Assembly (NCBI GenBank): GCA_032173965.1
Contig: JAVUNC010000004.1
Coordinates: 59,869,501-59,933,500 of the forward strand
Origin: Sitta carolinensis
Lineage: Eukaryota > Chordata > Aves > Passeriformes > Sittidae
Direction: 5' to 3'
DNA: 64,000 nt
The position numbers and the translations under genes are program-made. Below are positions 33,851-46,987 of this stretch, piece by piece; the first letter of the stretch is position 1; every line of letters begins with the position of its first letter. The notes beneath the pieces were generated by a model that had not been told where the DNA came from, did no database searches, and saw only the letters and a program-made list of their open reading frames with translations.

Positions 33851-33926
33851 TCTGTGTCGGTTTGGTACGAATTGCCAAAGAGGTGTGAAACAGGAACAGA
33901 GAATCAGTTTTTGTGCTGCATAAACG

Positions 33927-34315
33927 ATCACAAAATCACTTAATAGGTAAGGTTGGAAGGGACCACAGTGGGTCATCTGCTCCAGCCTCCCTGCCTAAGC
34001 TGAGTCATCCTAGAGCACAGGGCACAGGATTGTGTCCAGGTGATTCTGATATTAAATCTCCGGTGAAGAAGACTCCACAACCTCTCTGGGCAATCTGTTC
34101 CAGTGTTCTGTCACCCACACGGTAATGAAGTTCCCTCACATTCATGTGGAACTTTGCGCGTCATTTTCTGCCCATTGTTCCTTGTGTCCTAATGGTTGGC
34201 ACCAACAGCAAGAGCCTGGCTCCAGTTTCTTGGACACTTCCCCCACCTTTAGATCTTTTTGCACATTAACGAGGTCCCCTCTCAGTTTTCTCCAGATGAA
34301 CAGGTCAACCTGCGC
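33927..34315 (-). mobile_element. CR1 LINE, 3' part
   Basis: Minus-strand CR1 of the subtype with words (plus orientation) 'aaggttggaagggacca', 'tgggtcatctgctccagcct', 'agagcacagggcacaggatt', 'gactccacaacctctctggg', 'ctgttccagtgttctgtcac' and 'gaggtcccctctcagttttc'. The tail octamers at the left end are eroded. It lies against the CpG island. Confidence 0.9.
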
Positions 34316-37300
34316 ACAGGCCGTGCTGCCTCAGGACTGCTTGGTACTAAGAGCCATGGTCCCCCATGGCCCCCACTTTCGATGTCCCACAGACCCTCAC
34401 TTGGGAGTGGGGGCTGAGGCAGTGCCTGCTCTTGAGCTCCTTTCCTAAAGTGCACGCAAACGCTCCCCTAAATACCATGAAACTCGCCCGAGCCTGCTCA
34501 GGCTGGGATCCTGCACGAACCAGCCTGTCAGTTCGGCAGAGGTAAGACCTGGGTATGTTGTGCCAACATCATTTCACGTGAGCCAGCCGAAAGCTGTCCA
34601 TCAATAGTCACCACTATCACTCAACATTACCTCTTTGGGGATTTCACTGAAATGGGAGATATTTTGTTGTGTATGAATATTACCCCTCCCTGAGCTATCT
34701 TCTCCCATGTGCAATATGTTTCTTCCCTTACAGATTAAATTTCATCCACTAATTGACAAGTACACATCTTACTTGGAGTTCTGCCCATTTTTGACATTGA
34801 GCATGTGGCTCTCTTTGAACAAGGTGTAGCTGTGATTTACACCAGTGCGCAATTTTTGCTTGTATCATAAATGTAGTTTTTGTAACACAGTGTTGTCAGC
34901 TCTCATGATTGTTTGGTGAACTGCTGTTCTTTGGTAGAAATTCTGTAAAGTTCCAGTTATGCAAGTCAAGTAAGAATTTTGGCTTGCATCTAAAAGGAAA
35001 ACGTCTGTTTCTGGTCCTCTTATTTGCAGCAGAAACTTACGTTGTGTGCTGCAGCAGCTCTGAACCAAAAGGAAAGGAAACATGAATGTTTTTCTATGAC
35101 CATCATTGGTATTGTTTTATTTTAGCTCTCTTGATACTTGTGTCACTGATTCTTTTTTAGCCTGGCAATACTTAATATAAGACAGATAAAAAGATTGTAC
35201 AGCTTACACAACCACCTGTTTCTCTGCTCAGATCACTCCACTATATTTTGAGGTGAGACAAACAAGCATTATTACCTACTGCTTACACTATTCATGCTTA
35301 CAGAGTCGTGGTGGTTCTCTCTGCAAAACCAAGGTGTGTATTTATTTTTGTGTTGCTTTGAGGGACTGTAGTTTTGGCAGCTGAGTATGTTTTTGTCTGG
35401 ATGACTTCTTTAAAAATAAGTCATTTATGATTTTTACAGGCTAGTATCTCAGTAGAAGGCTGTCTTGTCCCATGAGAGAGATGCCATTTTCTCTAGATGT
35501 GTATAGCATGTCATAGGTTTTCACAGTTTGCCATGTGAGATGTCTTCAGGAGTTTTTCAGTCTCTTTTTTTCTCAGACATATTCATACAGAATCTATCAA
35601 GAGGAAGAGATGATTGTTTATAGAAAGTTTACTTTGTCATATCTTATTTTCCATCATTGACAAACACCCTCATATCTTTCCTTACCAATTAAGCAAATTT
35701 TCCCTTACTACGTTTTCCTGAGAGAACATTCATCTGTCTCTTAACAGTTTTGACTCCTGACCTTGTCATGGTCAGGCTAACACTTCCCACCTAAAAACAC
35801 ACACTCTCATACAAGTTCTCTTCACCTATCAGAAGATATTTGCCACATGGTTTGAGAGGAAGGATTAACCTTTCTCAAGGGTCTGCATCACCATCATCAT
35901 ATTTTGGTGCACCTGTCCATTGACTCCCAAATCTCTCTGTAGTTATATTCCTGTTTCCCACACCTTTATGTCCCCTTGCTTGGCTGGTTGCAAAATCCAC
36001 CTCATCACAGGCTCCAGGTTCTGTGGCAGAACCAGAGAAGTAGGTTGGCTCCATTGCAACCATGGCAACACTTTTCAAAGATGCAGCCTACAGTCCTTGT
36101 GAGTTTTCCAGTTTTCCATGGCAGCCTTGTTTCTCAGAGGCTACATCTACTCCAGGAATAAGTATGTTGCAAAACACGTAAGTTGTTATTCAATAAAATA
36201 CATCCTTAGCGTGTACAAAACCATCTGAACTCTAAACAAGAGTGGAGCACTACATATAGTACTGTGAACTTAGTATAAGAATTGATCAAAAGGGAGAGAG
36301 GTAATTTTAACTTCTGTTTCAGAAAGGCCCTGTGCCATTAAATCAGCCAGATTTTTATAAATCCAAAATCTCAGTTGTGTTCTCACTTGTTAAAGCAGAA
36401 CCAAAAAAAGCACTTTGGTCTTTAGTTTACCCATTTCCTGAAGATATGAGATTCCTAAGAGCCCTTACACTTGAATATACCTGTGGACCTAGGGAGTTTA
36501 AAGACAAACATTAAGCCAAATTCTCGAATTTAAGGAGCTCACGAATTTTCGTAATGTTCAGGAGTGACTTGAAAGTTGTCTCTGTATGTTTTGATAGGGC
36601 TTATGTTATGCCTTCACATGTGAAGTATCAAGAATTTGAAATAATGTGCTCAGAAGAGTGGGAGTAAAAACTTCATGAGCCAAAAATTATTTTGTGGGAG
36701 AGAGTGAGGTAGAAGGAAAAATTTTAATGGAACTTTATAGCCTGTGGTATTAAAATCAATGGAAGAGCTTCCACTGCCTGCAGTGGCAGTGGATGTGGGC
36801 ACTGATATCTATAATCAGCCTGTAGACTGAAATAACACTAGGTTCAACAGTAGTGTGTTTTTTACAATGCCTGTGTAGATATGCATTTCCCAAATGTTAG
36901 GGCTCCATCCATGTTTCTTTTCTGAGTTTCTTTTGAGTTAAGCAATGGACACTAAACAGCCTTTTTTTCCTCTAATATCCATCGCTCCTGGCTTCTGTAG
37001 CAGCAACATGCCACAGGTTTGTTCCACAGGAACTACTGAAGTTTATCTGTCTACCACCAAATTGTTTCCACTGGAATATTTCTTCATGGAAACACTTCTA
37101 TCACAAGTTGGTAATAAGTTATTTGTAACAGAGACTAAATTTTGAGCTAAACATAACATAACCCTTTAAATGTACTTTGTATCACTTGCTTGCAGCCCTT
37201 CAACAGGATAGATTTTTTCTCACTCACAACTTGCAGATCACCAGTTTGTTCAAGAGCAGGAGATGTCTTTCCAACTTGTGAAAGCAATGCCAAATTAACT

Positions 37301-37999
37301 GGGAGGACAGTTGTTTCATGTGCTCATACTGATTTTATGTGGGACATCTCACTATATAGAGCACAGTTTTGTTATTTTAAGTTTTAAAGGAGCTTAATTC
37401 TCTTCTAGTGTTTAGAGTGAACCCATTTGTCAATGTGATGCATTTCATTATCCTCATCAGTTCATTTGCTTTTCCTAATGGAGAAAAAGGCTGAACCTTG
37501 TTTTACTTTATGGAAGTCAGGATTCATTATAATTAATGAAGTTTCTGTTTAGCCAGCACTATGAAAGGTGTTCTTTGACTGTACATGTGTGTGCTGAAGA
37601 ACACATCTTCCCCTCTGGTAATTTTTTCAGTAGCACCTTTTTGTCTGGGATGAAAAGGATCCACCCCTAAATCCTGGACTGAGACCTGTACTCCTGAAGG
37701 AGAAATTACTCTTTTTAGAGATTCCCAAGAGCTGTAGCCAACCACAGCTAGAGTAGATGTTACACTTTTTGTACATTGCATCTTTGCCAATATTTGAATA
37801 CAAGTCATAATTTAGTAGGAGTATAAATAACTTCTATTCAGAGAGATGGATGCTGTGGTATCAGGCCAAATGGTAAGCCTTGTCAGTGCCTGCATTTTCA
37901 CTTTACCGATCACACAGCATAATCTGATGCTCCTTATTAAATCCTTCATGCAGATGTCGTACTGGGTTAATTGACAAGCAACTGGATTTGATAATATAT
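34316..37999. other. Noncoding stretch, no gene seen
   Basis: AT-rich DNA with no recognised repeat family or domain. An isolated splice-bounded microexon candidate at 35041-35059 is listed separately. Confidence 0.5.
35041..35059 (-). other. Candidate 19-nt microexon
   Basis: On the minus strand a long pyrimidine tract ending 'ccttttggttcag' is followed by 19 nt and then 'caac|gtaagtttc'. Both sites are strong, but isolated strong pairs occur by chance. A transcript leaving the CpG island leftward would not include it, because it lies upstream. Confidence 0.12.
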
Positions 38000-38560
38000 A
38001 TAATGCTGCAGCAGCCATTGATTCTTGGATAGTGTGGTGTACATGTAGCGATCATGGGGTTATGATTCTCAGCAGTGGGAGATGAATAAGTCTGTGGGTC
38101 GCAATGTAAATTTAAGCTGCTGAGGGGTGAGCATTAACTTACATGCCAGTTTAGATTGATATAATAATTCTTTATAGAGACAGAGCATGATTGGCTGTAA
38201 AAGAGTTGTCCTTGTACCTGAATTGTTTCAGAGCAGCAGAGCTTTATGCTGAGCTAACAGCATGCTGTTAAGAGTCAGTACCGATGTAAACACAGAGAAT
38301 GATGGCTTTATATTGGCCGTTATGTCATGCAGTATTTCACAGTTGTTGAAATCATTTCATTTTCAACCAGGTTGCTTTGTCAGTCTATCAGCAAAGACTA
38401 AGCAAAGTGCAGCACTGAAAATGAAATTAAACTCCCAGCTCTCCAGATACATAAGTGATAGCACTTTTGTTGAGCTGGAATTCTGTAAGAATGTTTACTA
38501 ATTCCAGCTATTATAATACAAAGTCATTTGCTGCTTCACTTTTTTTGTCTGAAGTTCATT
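38000..38560. promoter_or_regulatory. Candidate conserved noncoding block
   Basis: About 500 bp of repeat-free, evenly mixed AT-rich DNA with many homeobox/POU/SOX-like words (for example 'aatgtaaatttaagc', 'gatataataattc', 'cattttcaacc', 'ttactaattcc'). It resembles deeply conserved enhancers. The assignment rests on texture only; conservation was not measured. Confidence 0.2.
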
Positions 38561-38599
38561 GTAGTTATTTATATTGTTAAGTTTTTACATGAACTTATG

Positions 38600-38840
38600 C
38601 CACTCTAAAGAAGGCAAGGAGGTAAATAAGGAGCAAGGAAAGGAGGTAAATAAGGAGAAGAGGAAAACAGGACACAAGGTCTATAATGAGATGAGAATTA
38701 GGAAGGAAAAATAGGTGTCATCAGAAGAGCAAAAGAAGGAAGAAAAGGAACAGTATTTCACAGGAATTGCAAAAACAAGGGAGATGTTAGAGTGAAAAAT
38801 AAAATAGGGGAAATTAATATAGGAGATGGAAAAAAAAGTA
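38600..38840 (+). repeat. Purine-biased tract with an 18-bp duplication
   Basis: Mostly A/G on the plus strand for about 240 bp. The word 'aaggaggtaaataaggag' occurs twice in tandem (near 38616 and 38639), which indicates a local slippage duplication. Confidence 0.6.
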
Positions 38841-41800
38841 ATACACTTCTTTAATTTCTTGCAGGAATATTTAAACTCATAGGTAGCAATCCTGCTTGTT
38901 ATAGTTCACTGTGTTTGGCTCAAATCTTCTATATGAGTTTCCCCATTTCTTTTGGGCACCTGGCTTGCTCATGTATAGGACTAGGCCTCCAGAGGTCTGA
39001 GGAGAATGGGTTTCTAATAAAGCTTCTCCATACCACATTCAAAAGCTCTCCCACAATGTAATACACAATGAAAACTGACACCACCAAATGACTTTAGTTT
39101 CCCTCTTTTTTCCTCTGGATGTTACACACTTTTTTTTTGCATCTGCATATCTGACCTTAGTTTTTCTGCTGAATACTGAGCATGTGGTATGAAGAAGTAA
39201 GCTGTAACCAAATATGTAAGTTTATAAATCAAAAACTAGAGTAACATAGGTTTTTGTAAGGTTGGGGGATTTCTTTCTAATTCTGTGAGAATAAGCAAAT
39301 GTGAGGCACTTCCTCTATTATGTACGTTTATATGGGCTGTGTGGTCAGAGGTTCTTAGCAATGAATTTGGCTCAGGGCAAGGGAACAACAGCAGTAATTT
39401 GAGGGGAGATTTACTCCTGTTAACACTTTTCAGAATTGGCAATAAAACCAGCTCAGTGCTCTTAAGATTGGGAGGGCTGGATTTTAAGCAAAATATGGAA
39501 GACATGTTATCAACCTGAAAAGTGATCCAGTGAAAAACTGTTTATTTTTCATATCTAAAAAACCCCCATATATATTTCCAACAAATGAATGATAATGAGA
39601 AGGCTGCTCCCTTTTCCTAGAAATGATTACATTTTCTTTGCCCTTCTGGTTTGGCTGCTTTTAGGCTATTGCTTATGTAAAACAGAACACCTCCTAAGCC
39701 ATCGTTTACTAAACAATCTCTGGCTTCTGATCTCATGCTACACAAGAAGGTAAATTGAATTCTGTGTGAGAAGCTTTAAACGTGAGCGTAATGGAAAGGG
39801 GATATTCAGTGAAACAAAGACACACCTCCAGAAGCAACAAAGACAGTAAGTTTGCAGTACTTAAATTTGAATTTTTGTAGTTGAAAAGTAGGATTCAAAC
39901 ATGGAAAAAAGACATCAACTTTCATTAGCCCCACAGGTATTTATTTTACCAATTTGTATTTTGCTTTTTTCTTCTCTTAGCAAACGGGTGTAGCAGAGTT
40001 TGTTGAGCAGAAGAGAACAATTCTGCTCTGAAACAATGGAATGATTTTCTGAGAGATCAGCTTCCAAAGGTGACTGATCTGGGGTCAGCAGGGATGCTGA
40101 CTGCTCAGTCCAGAGTGCTCTTAAACAAGAGGGGATTCTCATAGCTATGAGCTGTCATGACCACATTGACCACATCCAGCTGTGCTATCAGTCAGATAGG
40201 TTGCTCAGCTGTAGACTGTACCTCTGACATGTGAGCACACAGGGTGTACAGCATAGGCCTTAAGGGGTATTCAGACTTTCTGGCACACTGGTAAATTTGT
40301 GCTTCATGACAAGTGTGAGAATCTTGTCTTCAGTCTGCAGACCAAATCCATGCAAAAAGCAGGTGGTTTATTAGATGGTGGTGTCCATCCACCGATGTGT
40401 CATAAAGTAGGCAAATGTCAAAGTATTTGTGTACTGTATATGGACAGAGAATCTTCTGTGATAGCCATCAGCTGAGAGGGAGAAACCAGCTCAGTCCCAT
40501 GTTCCACAAAGGTGTAAGAGCTATTCTTGCTCTTATAGGCACAGGTAATTAATCTTGTCTGTCATGTTAGAGCTGTTGAGAATAGCTACAGGCAAAGTGT
40601 TGCAATACAGAAATCACTCCAAGGAGTTACTGCAGTGGAGTTTGACCCACACTAAGTCAGTAGAGTTAGAAGTACAAGGCTGAATGACAGAAAATCTGTG
40701 GACAGTATGGGACTGGACATACTGTTGAACAGTTGAACGCTATTATTTGAATTATGGTAAATTATTCTCTGTGATCTGCATGTCCCTAAGAATAACTGGA
40801 GGTAGAGATAAAATGAGGACATAAATGGGGCATTTCACTCTAGATCCTATTCTTTGGAGGAGCTGGCAAGGTTCCCAGCTCATTCCAGCCTAATAGGCTA
40901 ATAGGGTCATCACCAAAACCATGCACCAAGCTGACTCTGAGGCTGCCCACCTGGCATCTGCCTGGCAGCTGTACAGGTTGTAGCACTGTGTGTCAAGGCA
41001 GAGAAATACATCTTTCAAGAAGGAATGTCTTTTCTTACATTAGTCATTGGGATGTGCCAGAAACATGCCTAGCTTACTCAGAAGGACTGGGCAGGATCAA
41101 AGGGAAAATCAGTAACCTTTCTCAGAAATTATTACGTAATTGCCTTTTCTCCCTGGAATCAGGCACAGAAGTCCCTGGCAGAGAGCAATACCTGAGAAAG
41201 CTTTAAAGTGAAAAAGCATTCACATTCCTGAAAACAAAACAGCTGAAAAAAAAAAAAAAAAGGATCAGCAAAAGACGCTTTTTCTAAGGAACGCTTTGTG
41301 CAAATTTGCTTCACAATCAGACAGTCAGAAGGCACCTAACATGCTTGCCCAGAACCTGTCTAAGAAAGCGACCAGGGGCAGCCTATTCTGTCTGTGGCAG
41401 AGGAGGGAATTTGAGCTCTCTCATGGGCAATTTACAAACATCCAAAAGAGATCCCTGCTTGTACTCTGGGGGCTAAAGGCCTGGTTAGTTACGGAATAAA
41501 CGCCATCAGTACTTTGTATGGTTCTGTGAAGAACACAGTGTGCATGCCTGGCACCTGCATTGTTTTCCTCATTCATCATACACCGGGCATGCATTAGTGA
41601 CAGCACTGTAGGAAATTTGTATTCTTCATACTGAAATCCATATATCTACCTGTCAGAAGCCCACATGTTGTCTCAATAAGGGCCAAGGCTTAACTGCTTC
41701 TTAGTAGTCTGGTGCAGAAGCGCGCATTACACAACTACCCTCTGTGTTCCAACGAGCCAGTACCTTGGATAGAGGCTGTTGCAAACCAGGATGGCAGCTG

Positions 41801-41894
41801 TCTGTGGATATAATCACCACTGAAGACATACTGCCAGGGCTTCTGTGTCCTGGTTGCACAGCTAGGGGCAGAGCACTCAAATATTTCTAAAGCT
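38841..41894. other. Noncoding stretch, no gene seen
   Basis: No recognised element. A poly(A) run lies near 41245-41260. ORFs at 39236-39518 overlap on opposite strands. Confidence 0.5.
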
Positions 41895-42020
41895 AGATAT
41901 GCAAATGCCTCTGGAATGAAGCCTTTAACAGTTCTGCTCTCATTAACCTGATTTGCATATGTAAATGACCTCTTGCCACATGATAATGAGGTCTGCTCAT
42001 GCAGAGATGTTCAGCATATA
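41895..42020. promoter_or_regulatory. Inverted pair of octamer motifs
   Basis: A perfect ATGCAAAT (41899-41906) and a perfect ATTTGCAT (41951-41958) face each other 44 bp apart, the second followed by a further ATGTAAAT-like half-site. Octamers are POU-factor sites. A TATA-like word ('catataagcag') lies near 42014. Candidate enhancer or promoter. Confidence 0.3.
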
Positions 42021-42955
42021 AGCAGAGGGTTTTCAGTGACAATCGGTGCATTTTGGCTAAAGAGATTGGTACAGAGACAGGACCAAGAAAGAGGTAGACA
42101 CAGGATCCAGGGATAACAGGGCAAGGAAGCAGAAGGAAGCTAAAAAAATCAAATATTGTTGATGCCTCTTCCAAATGCCAAGGGCATCTGCAGTTCTAAT
42201 GCCTTACTGGAGCAATTTCATATAGGAGCCTGTGAAATGAGAGCAGCTGGAGAACACTGACAATTGGAAAGTGACCTGTGGCATGGAGCTACTAGGAAAA
42301 TAGTGCATGTCTGGCTCTCCTAGAACAGCAAGTGCATGGTCTAGCATTCACTGGCTAGTTTAAAGCGAGCCTCTTCCTGTTACTCCTGTGGGCACCATCA
42401 CAGAGAACATAGAGCTGGACACGTGGCGATAGGTCAATCCTTCTTCAAGGGCAGTCTCCACTCTTATCATTTATCTTTGCCACTGCCACACTCATCCTGA
42501 AGTGATATTTCTCACCACAATATACTCCTTAGCTTCTCATCAGGAATATTTTATACCTATGCCTTGCTCAGTGTACTGGAGGCATGACAAAATTCCTCCT
42601 AGGTTATCATCCTTGGATACCATGCCACTTTTAGAGAAGAAATGACTGCTCATCTCCTGAGATATCTGTCTTCCTACTTGCTGTGTTTAACTCTTGGTTC
42701 CTGGTCCTGCCACAGAACAGCCAGCTGCTGAGGATTTGCTGACTCAGAGCTCTGCAAAACCTACCTAATCAAGCACCATCCTTATCCAGCTCAGAAAAAA
42801 AGGTATGATCAGTTCCACTCAAGACTCACACAAGGTAGGAATGCATTCATCCTTTCAAAGAAGGAAATGGCTCTGGAGGCCAGGTCTTCTCGAGGCCAAA
42901 TGTAAGCAGTGTGGCTGGCAGCCAATATCTGCTATTGCAGAAAAAAAAATAATCC
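42021..42955. other. Noncoding stretch, no gene seen
   Basis: No recognised element. Confidence 0.5.
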
Positions 42956-43045
42956 CACAAACAAACAAACAAAAAACAAAAACCAAAACCAAAACCCAAA
43001 CAAACGAACAAACAAAAAAACCAAAACACCAAACAAACAAAAAAT
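42956..43045 (+). repeat. (CAAA)n-type simple repeat
   Basis: Imperfect CAAA/CCAAAA units over about 90 bp. The lysine/threonine/asparagine-rich frame across it comes from this composition. Confidence 0.9.
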
Positions 43046-45103
43046 AATGTGGGCTAACTCAGAATTTTCCTGTGAAAAACCTTTCCTTTGTCCAGTCAGT
43101 TGACTGTCAGTTTGTATCGGTACTTGAGAAGTCAGGTGTGGTTGGTTTCTTTTTGCACTGGAAAAATAATAATATACATGACCAAATATCCATAACCAGC
43201 CCTATTCATAGCTGGTAAGAAACCAAACTGAGGTATAAGGAAATAGAATAGCAGTGCATGTCACAGTCAATGAAAAAGAAGTTGTGTACCTATCTTCTTG
43301 AACAACCCAGAGTTAGCCAAGTTAAAGTAACAGTGAAGGCAAAGCAACTTGGATGTTGGATTAACATAAGAAGTTGAATTCAAGCCTATTGAGGAAATTA
43401 GTTCATTTCATTACTACTTTTGCTTCACTCCCACTCACACCAAAGGAGAGACAATGCATGGGAGACAGAAACCTGACATGCTTGTATTTCATTACCTGTC
43501 CACTGCTGACAGAAATATATGCAGTATGACTACAAGTAATGGTTAACTTCAAAGCACTAAAAACTGATTGTCAAACATGCCCCATCCTTTTTGCACATCA
43601 GTAGGCAGTTCCTGGAGCAGCCACTGGCCCAAGCCAAATTCATCTGTGCTCCACCCTTTACAATGTGGTCATTACCTGGGAGAAACTATAGTGTACTCCC
43701 TCCCCATCATGTCCACCATGGAGAGATTAAATCAAGAGATTCAATCTTATTGTATTCACACAGTCAGTATTGTATTTCACAGCCAACAATATCATCCAGA
43801 CTCATGACTTTCTTAAAAGCCTTCAGGTCTAGGCTCTAGTTTTCCAAGGTTATATTCCAAAGCCTTCTTAACACTGAATGCTCAGATTTTAAGAAAAACA
43901 ACAGTATTGTATATCCGTGCTAATATTAATTTGTTTGGTGGTTGTAAGAAAAGAGTAATGTGCAGAACCACCTACAAATGAGTAGTGTCTAAAGAGCTTA
44001 GTCTGGGCCTGGTGGCTTATTTATATAAATAAATCAAAAGGATCTGGCAGAGCATGCAGGGTCTTTTGAGTGTTTCTGTATAGCCTGTCTGAGCAGCAAG
44101 CCCTTAACCACACACTCAAACAGCCTCTGGGAGCACTCAGTCTATTTGGGCAACTAACAACCTGTCCTAAAATTGAACCTTCAAGCATTTGCCATTTAGA
44201 AAAGGCTGTCAGCCCACTAAGCCAAAAGCTCATGGAATTCTCTCACTTATTCGGTGGCATCTTTAAAACATCTTTTGTTTAACTTTATTTTTAGCTTTTT
44301 AGTAGGCAGACATTTTTCCCCTAGTTTGTAGAGGCTTTAATCAGACAAGAGTTTTATGAGGCTATTCCAGGAGAAGATATTTAATTAATTCCAGACCTTT
44401 TACTTCCCCCTCTTTTGTTCAACTTAGGTATACCAGCTACATACCTGTCTATAACAACTGAGGTAAAAATCCTATGAGACTTCTAAGAAGCTTGGTTCAT
44501 CTTTCATTAGATCATAGCAGAATTGAACCATATCCTCTCATTGCTAGACAGTTTTTGAACCAGGCTTTTCCCAGTCTCACTGGGGTATGTATGTGCCCTG
44601 GAAAGCTTCATAATGTATTAAGATTTCATGAGGGCCTAATTCTGTTCTCTGCTGCACTGCCCTGAATCTTCAGTGTACAGCACTTCTGCTTCAGTGCCAC
44701 ATAACTGGGAATACAGTAAGGCTCTGAGTAGCCAAGCTCCACTGAATGGACCATCTGAAAAACAGTGTTCTAGCCATGCTATTTGTGATTTTTATCTTGA
44801 ACAAACAGAAGTTTAGTGTCATTACTTCATTCCTCTTGGATAAGTGTTTGGGACACAGGAAAGATGTTTTGGCTTACAGAGAAAACTTTTCTTCCAAATG
44901 TGCTCTTTTCTTTGTTTTAGGGAAAAAAAAAAAAAAAAACAAAGCCAAACAAAAAACCCCACCAACATGAAAAAGGCATTTTGAGAGATCTTATTTTGTA
45001 TTAAATGGTCAATGGCCTTTCATTATTTTGCCATGGATTGGTTGCACCTGGTGCTTCTGTATGAAGTCATAAAAGAAGGCACAGAATTCTTCCCTTCTTG
45101 GTC
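43046..45103. other. Noncoding stretch, no gene seen
   Basis: No recognised element. A minus donor-like 'cccag|gtaatg' lies near 43675 and a run of 17 A at 44923-44939. Confidence 0.5.
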
Positions 45104-45146
45104 TGCCCTATTGGTCTGCCCTATGCCCTATGCCCTATGCCCTATG
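45104..45146 (+). repeat. Compound minisatellite
   Basis: A near-perfect duplication of 'ttggtctgcccta' passes directly into about five copies of the 7-mer TGCCCTA. The shorter unit is contained in the longer one, so the array probably grew by slippage from the duplicated end. Confidence 0.85.
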
Positions 45147-46929
45147 CAGGATATAATTGCAGGCTCTGCGCTTTTGTGAAGAAGTAGAAGCTCAGAAAAG
45201 GACTTGGACATCTTGTAGACCAGGGACCAGCAAAGACTTTGACTCAACATACCATTATTAGAAGCGTAGACAAGACAAAATAATTGTGTCATAGAAACAG
45301 TTCCCAGCTCCCACAAAGAGCTGTGGGCACCTCAGTTTCTCCTGTTCCTGTCTTGTAGCATACAATTTAGTCACATTAAAAAAAAAAAAAAAAGAGTGCT
45401 GTGGTTTTAAGTAGTAGCTGATGAGAAACTGGGTAGATGGAGGAGTTCTTAATTAAGTAATTAGACAAATAAGAGGGGAAAGGATAATATGATACAAAGT
45501 GATGAATAGAATAGAATAGAAAAAGTAGGTCAGGAATTTCTGTTCTCCCTATATCGTGATGCAAGAAGAAATGAAGTGAAGTTCAAAGGTGAGAAATTCA
45601 AAGGCAAGGAGGGAATGGTATCACATAACTAGTAATTATCTAGGGGAAGCCTTTCACTTCTGGAAGTCCCTGATGCCAAGAACTTATCAGGTTTAGCATT
45701 GAGACTAAACTATCCAGAAATACCATAGAGATAATAACAGCTATGCAAAGTGAATTAAACCTCCCTTCTTGTTTTAATCCAGTCCTAAATAGAAAGTCCT
45801 TCAGCTTTGACACCTTCCTTTGAGCAATCTGGTAACGGCCACCATCTAAGATAGGTCAATGGAGCAGCAAGATCTGAGTTACCTGGTGATTCTTGTACTT
45901 GGTGATTGATGTCCATGTAAAAGTCACTTTTATAACTGGTTCAGAGTTCAAGACAAAGTCCCATCCCAGGGATATTTGCATCTTTCTCTTGCCCCTAAGA
46001 GCTAAAGCCCCCTAAAAATGAACATAGAAATTAATGTAGTTTCTCTACAGCCCTAGGAGATGTCTAGCTTGAGGAGGATTTGCTGCCTGCAACAAATATC
46101 AGCATTCTCAATGAGATTTTCAGAGGCATACATGTTACCTGTCTTGGAAAATGGGCCACCCTTCTGCTGATCTCTAAGTCCCTGGGATGTTTCTTATGCC
46201 ACCAGGAGCTCAAAGATCTGAGGCCTCATTACTGCCGCTTTCCATCAGAACAGATTTGCTGCAAATGCACACTTTTTCTGCATCTTACATGTTATTCCAG
46301 GCATTCAAAACCAACTCTCTCAAGCTGACCCAAGTGTGTTATGGTACATTTAAATCTGGTGTAAATCATGGATTTGCTGAGGACAAGCTGCTTTATATTT
46401 TCAATAAACTTTTGATTCATGTTTTTTAAGTATACTTTAGAGTTTTACACACTTTCATCAAAACCAGATGATTTGATTATTTTCTATGTTTGTCTACACC
46501 ACTGCTTTGCCTGCATGTTTACAGCAGCTATTAAAACAGATGAAAGTCATCATGAGCTTCAGATGGATCAGGGTAATCACATCCACCAGTGAAACACATT
46601 AATTTCAGCCTATTCCAGCAGAGATGCAAGAAAGAAATCATCAAGAATGAAAACTACTGGATGCAGTTGTATTACCTGGAGCAAAGTGATGCAGGTCTCT
46701 TGGAGCCTGGTGGCATTCTATGTGACTAAGGTGATGACTTCTTGTCATATTTGAACGAGAGCTACCTGATGAAACTGACAGCATCAATATCAGTTCAACT
46801 GGCAGTTAAATCCAGAAAACACTTCTATGTTTCTAAAGAAATATTTTTTCTTTTGTCCTGGAGACAATATTCCAGAGTGCAGCTCTGGGATTTACTGACA
46901 TGCACCTTCCTGACATGGTATGCTGAAAT
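45147..46929. other. Noncoding stretch, no gene seen
   Basis: No recognised element. A poly(A) tract lies near 45379-45393. Confidence 0.5.
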
Positions 46930-46987
46930 GCAGTAATACAGTAATACAGTAAAGGAATTTGCATTCTGTATTTGCATTCTGTATTTA
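46930..46987 (+). repeat. Adjacent short tandem duplications
   Basis: Two and a half copies of CAGTAATA are followed within 10 bp by two copies of the 13-mer TTTGCATTCTGTA. Confidence 0.8.
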
